From Caldifarciminota bacterium (GTDB lineage Bacteria > Hydrothermota > Tepidihabitantia > SM23-42): a stretch of 61,922 bases of DNA. Shown here piece by piece: positions 54,677 through 61,922 of this stretch. The stretch's first letter is position 1, and the number at the start of each line of letters is the position of its first letter. Position numbers and translations under genes: made by a program. The DNA is taken from positions 1,625,705 to 1,687,626 of the forward strand of contig CP070686.1 in assembly GCA_020353055.1 (NCBI GenBank), given 5' to 3'. The notes below the pieces were generated by a model. It was not told the origin of the DNA. It saw only the letters and a list, made by a program, of their open reading frames with translations, and did no database searches.

Positions 54677-55264
54677 ATGGCGTTGTTAGGGGATTTGATC
54701 GAGAAACTACAGTGGTTGCCAGGTATCGGCAGGAAGTCGGCACAAAGGATTGCGTTCTATCTGCAGAAGATGGACACGGCGAGGGTGCAGGAGTTAGCTG
54801 ATGCTATCGTGAGAGCACGTACCAGACTAAAGGAATGCTCGGTCTGTCATAATCTCAGCGAAAAGAACCCCTGTGAGATTTGCATCGACAATGGACGTGA
54901 AAGGGATAAATTGTGTGTGGTCGAGCAGCCTTCGGATGTCATGGTCATAGAAAAGACGAGTGAATACCGCGGTGTCTATCACGTTATCCATGGCGTCATA
55001 TCGCCGATTGACAACATTGGTCCCGAGGATCTGCGTATCGATTCCCTGATCAGTAGACTAAAAAGCGATAATATTGTCGAGGTAATAGTTGCCACAAATC
55101 CGACAACCGAGGGGGATGTAACAGCGATCTATATCGCTAAGCTTATTAGACCGCTCGGTATCAAGGTTACGAGAATTGCACGTGGTTTACCCATGGGCAG
55201 TGACCTCGACCTCGCAGATACAACAACGCTTTCGAGGGCACTGGAAGGAAGGAGCGAACTTTGA
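54677..55264 (+). CDS. recR: Recombination mediator protein RecR
   Basis: 195 residues; acts with RecO/RecF to load RecA onto gapped DNA. N-terminal helix-hairpin-helix (LQWLPGIGRKSAQRIAFYLQ), zinc finger C54-C57-C66-C69, Toprim domain (LCVVEQPSDVMVIEKT) and the C-terminal ATNPTTEGDVTAIYIAKLI and TRIARGLPMGSDLDLADTTT motifs. Complete family length. dnaX and the YbaB gene, its usual partners, are absent here. It is convergent with the ribosomal cluster; a hairpin overlaps its stop codon. Confidence 0.97.
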   Translation: MALLGDLIEKLQWLPGIGRKSAQRIAFYLQKMDTARVQELADAIVRARTRLKECSVCHNLSEKNPCEICIDNGRERDKLCVVEQPSDVMVIEKTSEYRGVYHVIHGVISPIDNIGPEDLRIDSLISRLKSDNIVEVIVATNPTTEGDVTAIYIAKLIRPLGIKVTRIARGLPMGSDLDLADTTTLSRALEGRSEL

Positions 55265-55287
55265 TTCACACTATGTGAATCAAAGTT
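55257..55287 (+). terminator. Perfect hairpin overlapping the recR stop codon
   Basis: AACTTTGATTCACA (55257-55270), loop CTA, TGTGAATCAAAGTT (55274-55287): a perfect 14-bp inverted repeat whose left arm contains the recR TGA (55262-55264). It is AT-rich and lacks a T run, so it may act as a 3' stabiliser or repeat element rather than a classical terminator. TTTGATTCGCAG recurs at about 55384-55395. Confidence 0.5.
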
Positions 55288-55307
55288 AAAAGCCTAAATT
55301 CTAATAT

Positions 55308-55447
55308 CTAAATCCTAAACAATACCAAAATTCAAAAACTAGAATACAAAAATGCCAGTGAGAAGAATACAAAACTGTGTCACCTTTGATTCGCAGTTTT
55401 GATATCTGAATCTTGAGATTCTTATTTGTCTAGTGTTTAGGATTTAG
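55308..55447. repeat. 140-bp element bounded by perfect 14-bp inverted repeats
   Basis: CTAAATCCTAAACA (55308-55321) and TGTTTAGGATTTAG (55434-55447) are exact inverted repeats around 112 bp of AT-rich noncoding sequence. No ORF inside. It lies exactly where the ribosomal cluster ends and recR arrives from the other side. The composition recalls dispersed intergenic repeats of uncultivated phyla, or a MITE-like element; no target-site duplication was recognised. Confidence 0.5.
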
Positions 55448-55480
55448 TGCTTCGGATTTGTCTGAGCGTCAGTGAGGAAT

Positions 55481-55666
55481 CTACCAGGTTGCTTTTCTGA
55501 CACCTGGTATTTCGCCTTTGAGGGCAAGCTCGCGGAAGCAGATGCGGCATAATCCAAATCTACGGTAATAGGCTCTCGCCCGGCCGCATCGAAAACAACG
55601 ATTGTATTTTCGTGTTTTATGCTTAGGTGTCTTCTTCTGCTTATTTATTAACGCTAGTGTTGCCAT
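55481..55666 (-). CDS. rpsN: 30S ribosomal protein S14, type Z (zinc-binding)
   Basis: 61 residues, the short zinc-binding form of S14, with C24-x2-C27 and C40-x2-C43 ([20 protein letters not shown]). An AAAGGAG site precedes ATG 55666. It is the last ribosomal gene of the cluster here: rpsH, rplF and the rest of the usual spc order do not follow. Confidence 0.96.
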   Translation of the reverse strand: MATLALINKQKKTPKHKTRKYNRCFRCGRARAYYRRFGLCRICFRELALKGEIPGVRKATW

Positions 55667-55675
55667 TTATCTCCT

Positions 55676-56260
55676 TTATTTCTTTCTTTCAAATGGCATG
55701 CCCATTCCTTCCAATAATGCCAGAGCATCTCCATCTTTTTTCGCTGAAGTGACAATTGCAATATCCATACCGAATACTTTTTTGATTTTGTCATATTCGA
55801 TCTCAGGAAATATAGTTTGCTCAGACAATCCCACGTTGTAGCTGCCTCGTCCGTCAAAAGAATCTCTTGAAAAACCGCGAAAGTCTCTGATCCTCGGGGC
55901 GGCAAAGTTCACGAACCGGTCAAAGAATTCGTACATCCTTGCACCCCGGAGCGTAACTTTCAAACCTATGATCATGCCCTTGCGTATCTTGAAATTGGAA
56001 ATAGGACGCTTGGCACGGGTAGGTACGGGGATCTGGCCGGTTATCCTGGCGAGATCATCGCGGACGATTTCGAGTATTTTTGGGTCATTCACAGCGTCAC
56101 CAAGACCAACATTGATGACAATCTTCTTGATTTCAGGAATCTGATACATGTTGGCATATCCGAGTTGTTTGACAAGTAATTGCCTTAGCTCGTCGGAAAA
56201 GAACTGCTTCAATCTTGGTTTGTAACCACTTTCCTTTTTCTTATTCAAGACTTTCTCCAC
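55676..56260 (-). CDS. rplE: 50S ribosomal protein L5
   Basis: 194 residues; binds 5S rRNA. Starts at GTG 56260 inside rplX (20-nt overlap). QIPEIKKIVINVGLGDAVND, TGQIPVPTRAKRPISNFKIR, LRGARMYEFFDRFVNFAAPR and DFRGFSRDSFDGRGSYNVGL are typical. The N-terminal extension of about 15 Lys-rich residues is slightly longer than usual. Confidence 0.96.
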   Translation of the reverse strand: MEKVLNKKKESGYKPRLKQFFSDELRQLLVKQLGYANMYQIPEIKKIVINVGLGDAVNDPKILEIVRDDLARITGQIPVPTRAKRPISNFKIRKGMIIGLKVTLRGARMYEFFDRFVNFAAPRIRDFRGFSRDSFDGRGSYNVGLSEQTIFPEIEYDKIKKVFGMDIAIVTSAKKDGDALALLEGMGMPFERKK

Positions 56261-56585
56261 ATTTCTTGCAGATTCTGACCCTTTTGTTCTCGATCTTCTC
56301 CATACGCACTTTTGCTTTCTTATTACATTTTGGACAGATCAAGACAAGATTTGATATGTGAACCGGTGCCGGTACCGTGACAATACCAGAAGGTTTAGCC
56401 TGGGAGCGAGCCCGCTGGTGTTTTTTCACGAGATTTACGCCTTCGACAATTGCCATGGTTTTTTCAGGTATTACCTCAAGCACCCGCCCGCGCCTTTCTC
56501 TCTCTTCACCCGTAATGACTTCGACAAGGTCATTTTTTCTTACGTGGAATTTTGCTCTCTGATGCTTACCCTTTTCATTGATCAT
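56241..56585 (-). CDS. rplX: 50S ribosomal protein L24
   Basis: 114 residues; assembly-initiating protein. KOW motif in HVRKNDLVEVITGEERERRG, then VVEGVNLVKKH-type block (IVEGVNLVKKHQRARSQ). The C-terminus has a zinc-ribbon-like C84-x2-C87 ... C106-x2-C109 arrangement, seen in many but not all bacterial L24. ATG 56585, 15 nt after rplN. Confidence 0.96.
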   Translation of the reverse strand: MINEKGKHQRAKFHVRKNDLVEVITGEERERRGRVLEVIPEKTMAIVEGVNLVKKHQRARSQAKPSGIVTVPAPVHISNLVLICPKCNKKAKVRMEKIENKRVRICKKCGESLE

Positions 56586-56600
56586 TCAATCACTCACTTT

Positions 56601-56969
56601 TCATACCACTTCGCTAGCCAGCGACATTATCTTGGTGAATCCTTTATCTCTGAGTTCACGTGCCACAGGACCGAATACTCTCGTGCCTTTCGGTTCCTTC
56701 TGCTCGGTGATCAATACACACGCATTGTCATCGAATCTGACGTACGATCCGTCTATGCGTCGGTATTCCTTCTTCGTGCGTACAATCACCGCCTTACCCT
56801 TATCGCCTTTTTTGACCGGTGCATTGGGCATGGCGTCTTTTATGGAGACATTGATGATATCACCGATATGACCGTAGCGTGTTCTGGAACTGCCGCTTAC
56901 TCGTATGCACATGGCTATACGGGCTCCTGTATTGTCACAAACCTTTAGCCGAGAGTATATCTGGATCAC
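56601..56969 (-). CDS. rplN: 50S ribosomal protein L14
   Basis: 122 residues, full length. Starts at GTG 56969, overlapping the rpsQ stop (GTGA). [40 protein letters not shown] and [20 protein letters not shown] are classic L14. Confidence 0.97.
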   Translation of the reverse strand: MIQIYSRLKVCDNTGARIAMCIRVSGSSRTRYGHIGDIINVSIKDAMPNAPVKKGDKGKAVIVRTKKEYRRIDGSYVRFDDNACVLITEQKEPKGTRVFGPVARELRDKGFTKIMSLASEVV

Positions 56970-57199
56970 TTAACTTTCCTCACTACACGCCAGCGCTTCA
57001 ATTTGGACAGGGGACGCGTTTCTTCGATCATTACTTTATCTCCCGACTTATATTCATTCTTAGCGTCGTGTGCGTAGACCCTCGTTCGCTTTCGAACATA
57101 TTTCTTGTACAGTGGGTGTTTGTCGTACGTCGTGATTCTAACAACAACGGTTTTGTCGGGCTTGTCACTGGTAACCGTACCGATTTTCCTCCTACGCAC
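56966..57199 (-). CDS. rpsQ: 30S ribosomal protein S17
   Basis: 77 residues from GTG 57199, chosen because AAAGGAG in the end of rpmC precedes it and the family starts at this point; a longer reading frame upstream only shadows rpm[21 protein letters not shown] and DEGD-like [18 protein letters not shown] match S17. Overlaps rpmC by 8 nt. Confidence 0.94.
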   Translation of the reverse strand: MRRRKIGTVTSDKPDKTVVVRITTYDKHPLYKKYVRKRTRVYAHDAKNEYKSGDKVMIEETRPLSKLKRWRVVRKVK

Positions 57200-57446
57200 C
57201 TTTTTCTCCTTTCTTAGCCTTCGTTGCCACTTTCCTTGGTTCGAGCAATTTCCTTGTACCCATTTCGTCTTCACGCAGTATGGTCTTGATACGGGCAATT
57301 TCTCGACGCAGCGTGCGTAGCCTCAGCGGATTGGGTAGTTCTTGAGCACCGCGACGCAAACGTAGGTTGAACATCTCTCGGTGCAGGCCGCTAAGCATAT
57401 CAATTAGCTCTTCACGAGTTTTTTCTCTGATCTCAAAAACCTTCAT
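57192..57446 (-). CDS. rpmC: 50S ribosomal protein L29
   Basis: 84 residues, a little longer than the usual 60-70 because of a Lys-rich C-terminal tail ([11 protein letters not shown]). [38 protein letters not shown] and [12 protein letters not shown] are typical. Its start overlaps rplP by 14 nt. Confidence 0.95.
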   Translation of the reverse strand: MKVFEIREKTREELIDMLSGLHREMFNLRLRRGAQELPNPLRLRTLRREIARIKTILREDEMGTRKLLEPRKVATKAKKGEKGA

Positions 57447-57864
57447 ATCTCACACCAGCTTCCCTCTTCACGAATCTTGTTTTCATCGGTAATTTGTTTG
57501 CAGCAAGCCTCAAAAGGTGATGAGCGTCATCTAAACCCATTCCTTCCAATTCAAACAAAATGCGTCCCGGCTTCACGACGCTTACCCAGAATTCTGGCGC
57601 GCCTTTACCTTTACCCATTCTTGTTTCAGCGGGTTTCTTCGTTACCGGCTTGTCCGGGAATATCCTTACCCAGAGTTTACCGCCCTTTTTCATCTTGTGG
57701 GCTATGGCGACCCGTGATGCTTCGATCTGCCGGGCGGTTACCCATGCCGGTTCCAGGGCAACAAGCCCGTACTCACCAAATGCTATGGAATTGCCGCTCG
57801 TTGCTTTACCAGTTCGACGTCCTCTATGATGCTTGCGGTATTTTGTTTTCTTTGGCTCGAGCAT
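57433..57864 (-). CDS. rplP: 50S ribosomal protein L16
   Basis: 143 residues from ATG 57864, which shares a base with the rpsC stop (TAATG). A frame extending to 57936 lies inside rpsC and is rejected. [40 protein letters not shown] and [12 protein letters not shown] are standard. Confidence 0.97.
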   Translation of the reverse strand: MLEPKKTKYRKHHRGRRTGKATSGNSIAFGEYGLVALEPAWVTARQIEASRVAIAHKMKKGGKLWVRIFPDKPVTKKPAETRMGKGKGAPEFWVSVVKPGRILFELEGMGLDDAHHLLRLAANKLPMKTRFVKREAGVRYEGF

Positions 57865-58487
57865 TAGTGGACTTCTCCTTTGTAAATCCAGACTTTGACG
57901 CCGACTGTTCCGTATATGGTGAATGCGGTCGCACAAGCATAGTCAATATCTGCATTGATTGTTTGCAGCGGAACTCTGCCTTCGGGATACCATTCAGTTC
58001 GAGCGATTTCCGAGCCGCCTAACCGACCGGAGCATGCAACTTTTATACCGCGAGCACCGATTTTCATTGCCGAAATGATCGCTCGCTTCATTGCGCGCCG
58101 ATGCGAAATCCTTTGCCTTATCTGGCGCGTGATATTTTGAGCGACGAGGAAGGCATCGAGTTCCGGCATTCTTATTTCTTCGATGTTAATCGACACGTCC
58201 TTATCGATCAAACTCTTGATTTCTTCGCGAAGCTTCTTGATTTCTTCGCCACCCTTGCCGATGACCTTGCCTGGTTGCGCAGTATAGATTGAGATTATGA
58301 CACGATTTGACAGTCTTCTGATGATAATATCTGAGAGCATCGCATCAGAAAGTCTCTGGTATAGATAACGACGGATTGAGTAATCTTCAGCAACGAGTTT
58401 TCCATAATTCTGTTGATCAAACCATTTGGATTTCCAGTCCTTGGTGATGCCTAAACGGAATCCAATCGGATGTGTTTTCTGTCCCAT
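57864..58487 (-). CDS. rpsC: 30S ribosomal protein S3
   Basis: 207 residues. [20 protein letters not shown] at the start; the KH motif [19 protein letters not shown]-terminal [20 protein letters not shown] and [15 protein letters not shown]. Overlaps rplV and rplP through single-base TAATG junctions. Confidence 0.98.
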   Translation of the reverse strand: MGQKTHPIGFRLGITKDWKSKWFDQQNYGKLVAEDYSIRRYLYQRLSDAMLSDIIIRRLSNRVIISIYTAQPGKVIGKGGEEIKKLREEIKSLIDKDVSINIEEIRMPELDAFLVAQNITRQIRQRISHRRAMKRAIISAMKIGARGIKVACSGRLGGSEIARTEWYPEGRVPLQTINADIDYACATAFTIYGTVGVKVWIYKGEVH

Positions 58488-58852
58488 TAGCCTCCCTTTT
58501 TCTCAATTGGTTTGTAGGAATCGACGATTACTTTGATGTGGCAGGTTCTTCTTCTGATCATGTCCGCAGTGCCACGGAATCCCGGTCTCCAGCGTTTAAG
58601 GGCCGGACCTGCATCGACGGTTGCTTCTTTTACATACAACTCACTATCATCAACGCGGATCGTGCCGACGTTGCTTTTGAAGTTGGCTACTGCGGAATTC
58701 ATGGTCTTCAGTATGGGAATCTTGGAGCGAGATGGATGAAATTGCAGCAGTGCCCGCGCTTCCATAATACCTTTTCCCCTTATGATATCGAGGATCATTT
58801 TGACTTTGCGTGGTGATACTCGTTCGTACCTTTTTATCGCACGTGCGATCAT
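58487..58852 (-). CDS. rplV: 50S ribosomal protein L22
   Basis: 121 residues. [40 protein letters not shown] and the loop block [20 protein letters not shown]. Start overlaps the rpsS stop (ATGA). Confidence 0.97.
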   Translation of the reverse strand: MIARAIKRYERVSPRKVKMILDIIRGKGIMEARALLQFHPSRSKIPILKTMNSAVANFKSNVGTIRVDDSELYVKEATVDAGPALKRWRPGFRGTADMIRRRTCHIKVIVDSYKPIEKKGG

Positions 58853-59142
58853 TTCTCAAACTCTCTTTCTTTCTCGGCTTTTCTGGTTCCCGAGTGGACG
58901 CGAAACGTCCTGGTTGGCGAGAATTCGCCGAGTTTATGACCAACCATTCTTTCCGTTATGTACACAGGGATGAAGCGATTGCCATTGTGAACGGCAACCG
59001 TGAATCCCACGAACTCTGGAGGAATGATCGAATTTCGTGCCCAAGTTTTGATTATCTTCTTCTCTCCGCTATCAATCAATTTTGAGATTTTTTTCATTAG
59101 TTTGGCATCCACATAGGGGCCTTTCTTGAGCGCTCTCGACAT
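58849..59142 (-). CDS. rpsS: 30S ribosomal protein S19
   Basis: 97 residues. [40 protein letters not shown] and [22 protein letters not shown] shares a base with the rplB stop. Confidence 0.98.
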   Translation of the reverse strand: MSRALKKGPYVDAKLMKKISKLIDSGEKKIIKTWARNSIIPPEFVGFTVAVHNGNRFIPVYITERMVGHKLGEFSPTRTFRVHSGTRKAEKEREFEK

Positions 59143-59963
59143 TACTTTCTCCTTTTAAGAATGAACTTGGATGATGATTTTTTCTTTTTCCGCGTTTTCT
59201 TTCCTTTGGTCAGCCAGCCCCATGGTGAAGTTGGCTGGCGGCCTCCGTGTGAACGTCCTTCTCCACCGCCTAGAGGGTGGTCTATAGGATTCATAGCGAC
59301 GCCTCGTACGTGGGGTCTTCTGCCCATGTGACGCTTTCTACCCGCCTTGCCGAGTGAGGTGCTTGAATGTAATGTGTTTGATACCTTACCGATTGTCGCA
59401 CGGCATCTCAAATCGATCAGTCTGATCTCGCCCGACGGCATTTTTATGTGAGCGTATTTACCCTCTTTTGCGAGTATTTGACACGATAGGCCGGCACCTC
59501 TAACTAATTGCGCACCTTTCATGGGTTTGAGTTCAATACCGTGGATTTCAACACCCAGAGGAATGCTGGCGAGTGTCATACAATTACCGATCTTGATCTG
59601 TCCGCCATCTCCCGACATGACGGTATCACCGACCTGCAAACCTTCCGGCGCTATAATATAGCGTTTTTCGCCGTCCTTGTAGCTGAGCAGGGCAATCAGG
59701 GCGCTACGATTGGGATCATATTCTATCGCCTTTACCGTAGCGGGTATGCTATTCTTGTCCCTCCTGAAATCGACAACCCGGATCTTCTTTCGATGTCCAC
59801 CACCGCGGTGCCTTGCAGTAATTCTGCCCATATTATTTCGTCCACCGCTCTTCTTCTTGCTGAATGACAGCGATTTTTCAGGCTGGCTCTTGGTTACAGG
59901 TGATTTGTTTACGCTATAGAAGCGGCGGGCTGGTGAGGTGGGTTTGTATTTTTTGAGTGCCAT
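59142..59963 (-). CDS. rplB: 50S ribosomal protein L2
   Basis: 273 residues, full length. [60 protein letters not shown] with the peptidyl-transferase-proximal His, and [17 protein letters not shown] tail. ATG shares a base with the rplW stop. Confidence 0.98.
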   Translation of the reverse strand: MALKKYKPTSPARRFYSVNKSPVTKSQPEKSLSFSKKKSGGRNNMGRITARHRGGGHRKKIRVVDFRRDKNSIPATVKAIEYDPNRSALIALLSYKDGEKRYIIAPEGLQVGDTVMSGDGGQIKIGNCMTLASIPLGVEIHGIELKPMKGAQLVRGAGLSCQILAKEGKYAHIKMPSGEIRLIDLRCRATIGKVSNTLHSSTSLGKAGRKRHMGRRPHVRGVAMNPIDHPLGGGEGRSHGGRQPTSPWGWLTKGKKTRKKKKSSSKFILKRRK

Positions 59964-60247
59964 TATACACCCTCTATTAATTCGATCTTCTGCCCGGGCT
60001 TCAGCGTAACCGTGGCTTTCTTGTATCCAGTTTTGTAGCCAAACGAGATTCCCATTCTCTTCGGTTTGCCTCGGAAATTCGCAGTCTTCACATCGGTTAC
60101 ATTCACATTGAATAGTTTTTCCACTGCTTCCTTTATCTCACGTTTATTCGCTTTTTTCGCAACCTCGAATTGATAGCAATTCCTCTCACGTAGTCGATCT
60201 GCTTTTTCAGTTATTAGTGCTTTCTTGATTATTTTTTCACTGCGCAT
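59963..60247 (-). CDS. rplW: 50S ribosomal protein L23
   Basis: 94 residues. [39 protein letters not shown] and the tail [15 protein letters not shown] are typical. Start lies 19 nt inside rplD. Confidence 0.96.
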   Translation of the reverse strand: MRSEKIIKKALITEKADRLRERNCYQFEVAKKANKREIKEAVEKLFNVNVTDVKTANFRGKPKRMGISFGYKTGYKKATVTLKPGQKIELIEGV

Positions 60248-60864
60248 CTTTGCTCCAGTTTCTCGAGTCCCTTCCTGGTGATCAGCAGATATTCCGCGGT
60301 CAGCACATCAAGACAATTGATGTCATTTGCTCTCTTCAATATCACGTTCGGTACATTCCGGCTTGCCATCAACATATTTTTCTGCATGGCATCTACGGTA
60401 ACAAGGGTTCTTGCTTTGTCGATTTTTATATCTTTTAATATCTGAACGAAATTTTTTGTTTTGGGTGAATCCAGATTCAATTCCTCGATGACGAGAATTT
60501 TACTTTCCTGTGCTTTCGCACTTAGGGATGCAAGCAGCGCTCCCATTTTCTTCTTTTTGGGGATCGCAGTGCTGTAGTCTCTTGGCCTGGGCCCGAACGT
60601 CACGCCGCCGCCTCTCCAAATAGGAGAACGCGTGCTGCCGTGTCGCGCCCATCCAATGCCTTTTTGACGCCAGGGTTTCTTGCCGCCACCCCTTACTTCG
60701 GCTTTTGTTTTAGTGCTGGCTTGCCCCTTTCTACGGTTATCCATTAGCGCGTTAACCGTTTCCCATATAAGAGATTTGTTGATCTTCTGATCGAATATCT
60801 TCTTTCCCAATTCGACGGTTCCGCTTTCCTTGCCGTTCTTGTCATACAACTTCGTTTGCATCAT
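60229..60864 (-). CDS. rplD: 50S ribosomal protein L4
   Basis: 211 residues. NRRKGQASTKTKAEVRGGGK, KPWRQKGIGWARHGSTRSPI and WRGGGVTFGPRPRDY are the conserved loop; the C-terminus ends with NDINCLDVLTAEYLLITRKG. ATGATG start overlaps the rplC stop. Confidence 0.97.
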   Translation of the reverse strand: MMQTKLYDKNGKESGTVELGKKIFDQKINKSLIWETVNALMDNRRKGQASTKTKAEVRGGGKKPWRQKGIGWARHGSTRSPIWRGGGVTFGPRPRDYSTAIPKKKKMGALLASLSAKAQESKILVIEELNLDSPKTKNFVQILKDIKIDKARTLVTVDAMQKNMLMASRNVPNVILKRANDINCLDVLTAEYLLITRKGLEKLEQRCAVKK

Positions 60865-61475
60865 TCATCCTTTGTTATTATGAGATAGCTGTTACGCGCT
60901 CCCGGTACCGCACCCTTCAAATACAGTATGTTTTTTTCTTTTTCAACTTTAACAACCTGCAAATTCTTTACTGTCACACGCTCATTTCCATATCTTCCCG
61001 GCATAGTTTTGTTTTTCCATATTCTGCCAGGTGCCGAACCTGCACCTGACGAGCCTATTCGCCGGTGTGCCATCGAGCCGTGTGTGGCAGGACCGCCTTT
61101 CCATCCCCATCTCTTGACGCCGCCGGTGAATCCCCGGCCTTTGGTCCAGCCAGTGACCGATACCGAATCACCGTTGGCAAAAATCGTCACATCTATCTTG
61201 TCGCCTGTTTTGTACTTACTGAGGTCATTCACTCTTATTTCCAGAATACGGGCCACCGATGCCGTCTTCGAATGCTTGAGATGTCCACCGAGAGCTTTGT
61301 TCACTCTTTTCCGAAAGCCAAAGCCCAGTTGTATGGCTTTGTAACCATCGCGAGTTTCGTCCTTGACCTGCAGGATCGAACATGGACCTGCCTGGATCAA
61401 ACTGACCGGAGTCAGTTCACCCTTCTCAGTGAACACTTGAGACATACCGATTTTTTTGCCAACTATGCCGATCAT
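60861..61475 (-). CDS. rplC: 50S ribosomal protein L3
   Basis: 204 residues. IGIVGKKIGMSQVFTEKGEL, TGWTKGRGFTGGVKRWGWKG and SAPGRIWKNKTMPGRYGNER (methylation-loop region) are classic. Two bases separate it from the rpsJ stop. Confidence 0.97.
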   Translation of the reverse strand: MIGIVGKKIGMSQVFTEKGELTPVSLIQAGPCSILQVKDETRDGYKAIQLGFGFRKRVNKALGGHLKHSKTASVARILEIRVNDLSKYKTGDKIDVTIFANGDSVSVTGWTKGRGFTGGVKRWGWKGGPATHGSMAHRRIGSSGAGSAPGRIWKNKTMPGRYGNERVTVKNLQVVKVEKEKNILYLKGAVPGARNSYLIITKDE

Positions 61476-61477
61476 CG

Positions 61478-61783
61478 TTACATTGCCTTCACTTCGATGT
61501 ATACCCCAGCGGGTATTTCTAGCTTGTTCAAGGCGTCTATGATATCCGGTGTGACATCATTCAGTTCGATGAGCCTTTTGTGCACACGTAACTCGAACTG
61601 CTCGCGGGATTTCTTGTCGACGTGTGGAGAGCGAAGCACCGTATAGAGCGAACGTTCCGTGGGGAGGGGAACGGGTCCGGCCATATTGACACCAAAACGT
61701 TTGACCGTCTCAACGATTGATTTCACCGACTGATCAAGAATACGGTGATCATACGATTTTAGTCTGATTCTTAGTTTGTTCAT
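61478..61783 (-). CDS. rpsJ: 30S ribosomal protein S10
   Basis: 101 residues. [40 protein letters not shown] and [22 protein letters not shown] shares a base with the tuf stop, so S10 is coupled to EF-Tu. Confidence 0.98.
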   Translation of the reverse strand: MNKLRIRLKSYDHRILDQSVKSIVETVKRFGVNMAGPVPLPTERSLYTVLRSPHVDKKSREQFELRVHKRLIELNDVTPDIIDALNKLEIPAGVYIEVKAM

Positions 61784-61922
61784 TATTCGATTATTTTAGT
61801 GACGACGCCAGCGCCGACGGTGCGGCCGCCTTCGCGGATCGCGAACCGTAAGCCTTGCTCGATCGCCACCGGACTGATCAATTCGATCTCAAAATTCGCA
61901 TTATCGCCAGGCATGACCATCT
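61783..61922 (-). CDS. tuf: Elongation factor Tu, C-terminal end (partial)
   Basis: The last 45 codons plus stop (TAA at 61785-61783). Reads [20 protein letters not shown], then [20 protein letters not shown] and TKIIE, the invariant EF-Tu C-terminus (domain 3). The gene continues beyond the window. tuf directly before rpsJ is the ancestral str-S10 arrangement. Confidence 0.97.
   Translation of the reverse strand, partial: MVMPGDNANFEIELISPVAIEQGLRFAIREGGRTVGAGVVTKIIE

Overview
This 61.9 kb window looks like a contiguous chromosomal stretch from a diderm (outer-membrane) bacterium of an uncultivated lineage. Evidence: an LpxL-like acyltransferase, LptC, LptA and LptB operon; large secreted C25-family (gingipain-like) proteins with FlgD-Ig-like C-terminal domains; class I Fe-S fumarase; PPDK; and a two-gene GlyRS. 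The mix resembles candidate divisions related to WOR-3/Stahlbacteria or the FCB margin, but taxonomy is inference only. No rRNA, tRNA, CRISPR array, transposase or integrase gene was seen.

Layout. 1-2326 (+): a radical SAM/SPASM protein with a fused PqqD-like domain, coupled to a membrane protein. 2420-6825 (-): SHMT, glycerate 2-kinase and a B12-binding-type radical SAM protein; the SHMT gene has a leader that can fold as an H-type pseudoknot. 6840-9483 (+): purA and alr, each with its own promoter. 9503-17479 (+): a six-gene operon of unknown function (LysM, cyclic-nucleotide-binding domain, membrane protein, giant TPR protein, coiled-coil/TPR protein, acidic protein). 17486-21679 (-): a COG2403 GTPase and PPDK. 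21816-27023 (+): HD protein, glyQ, glyS, aspS; aspS has no AUG/GUG/UUG start and appears to begin at AUA. 27024-29963 (+): intergenic region and structured leader, a bactofilin-like membrane protein and an NtrC-type regulator. 30175-34643 (+): pyrG followed by the lipid A/LPS-transport genes. 34685-40863 (-): two tandem C25-like paralogues in which the usual catalytic His is Ser. 40874-42438 (+): a membrane glycosyltransferase. 42440-48071 (+): a four-gene cassette (novel protein, two BrxD/DUF2791-like ATPases, an Lhr/BrxHI-like helicase), the best candidate for an undescribed system. 48073-54539: lipoprotein, mgtE-cutA, an NSS transporter with its 31-residue small subunit, two-subunit fumarase, metallo-hydrolase. 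54644-55264 (+): recR. 55308-55447: an inverted-repeat element. 55481-61922 (-): tuf (3' end) and the S10/spc ribosomal gene cluster, which stops after rpsN.

How genes work together. SHMT, glycerate kinase and PPDK could link serine/glycine, glycerate, PEP and pyruvate. purA, pyrG, glyQS and aspS are housekeeping. The pyrG operon ends in envelope biogenesis. A repeated pattern stands out: at least ten first-of-operon genes have TTGACa/t, 16-17 bp, TAtAaT-like and then ATG only about 5-9 nt later, which predicts leaderless mRNAs. Operon-internal genes and a minority of first genes use clear AGGAGG-type sites.
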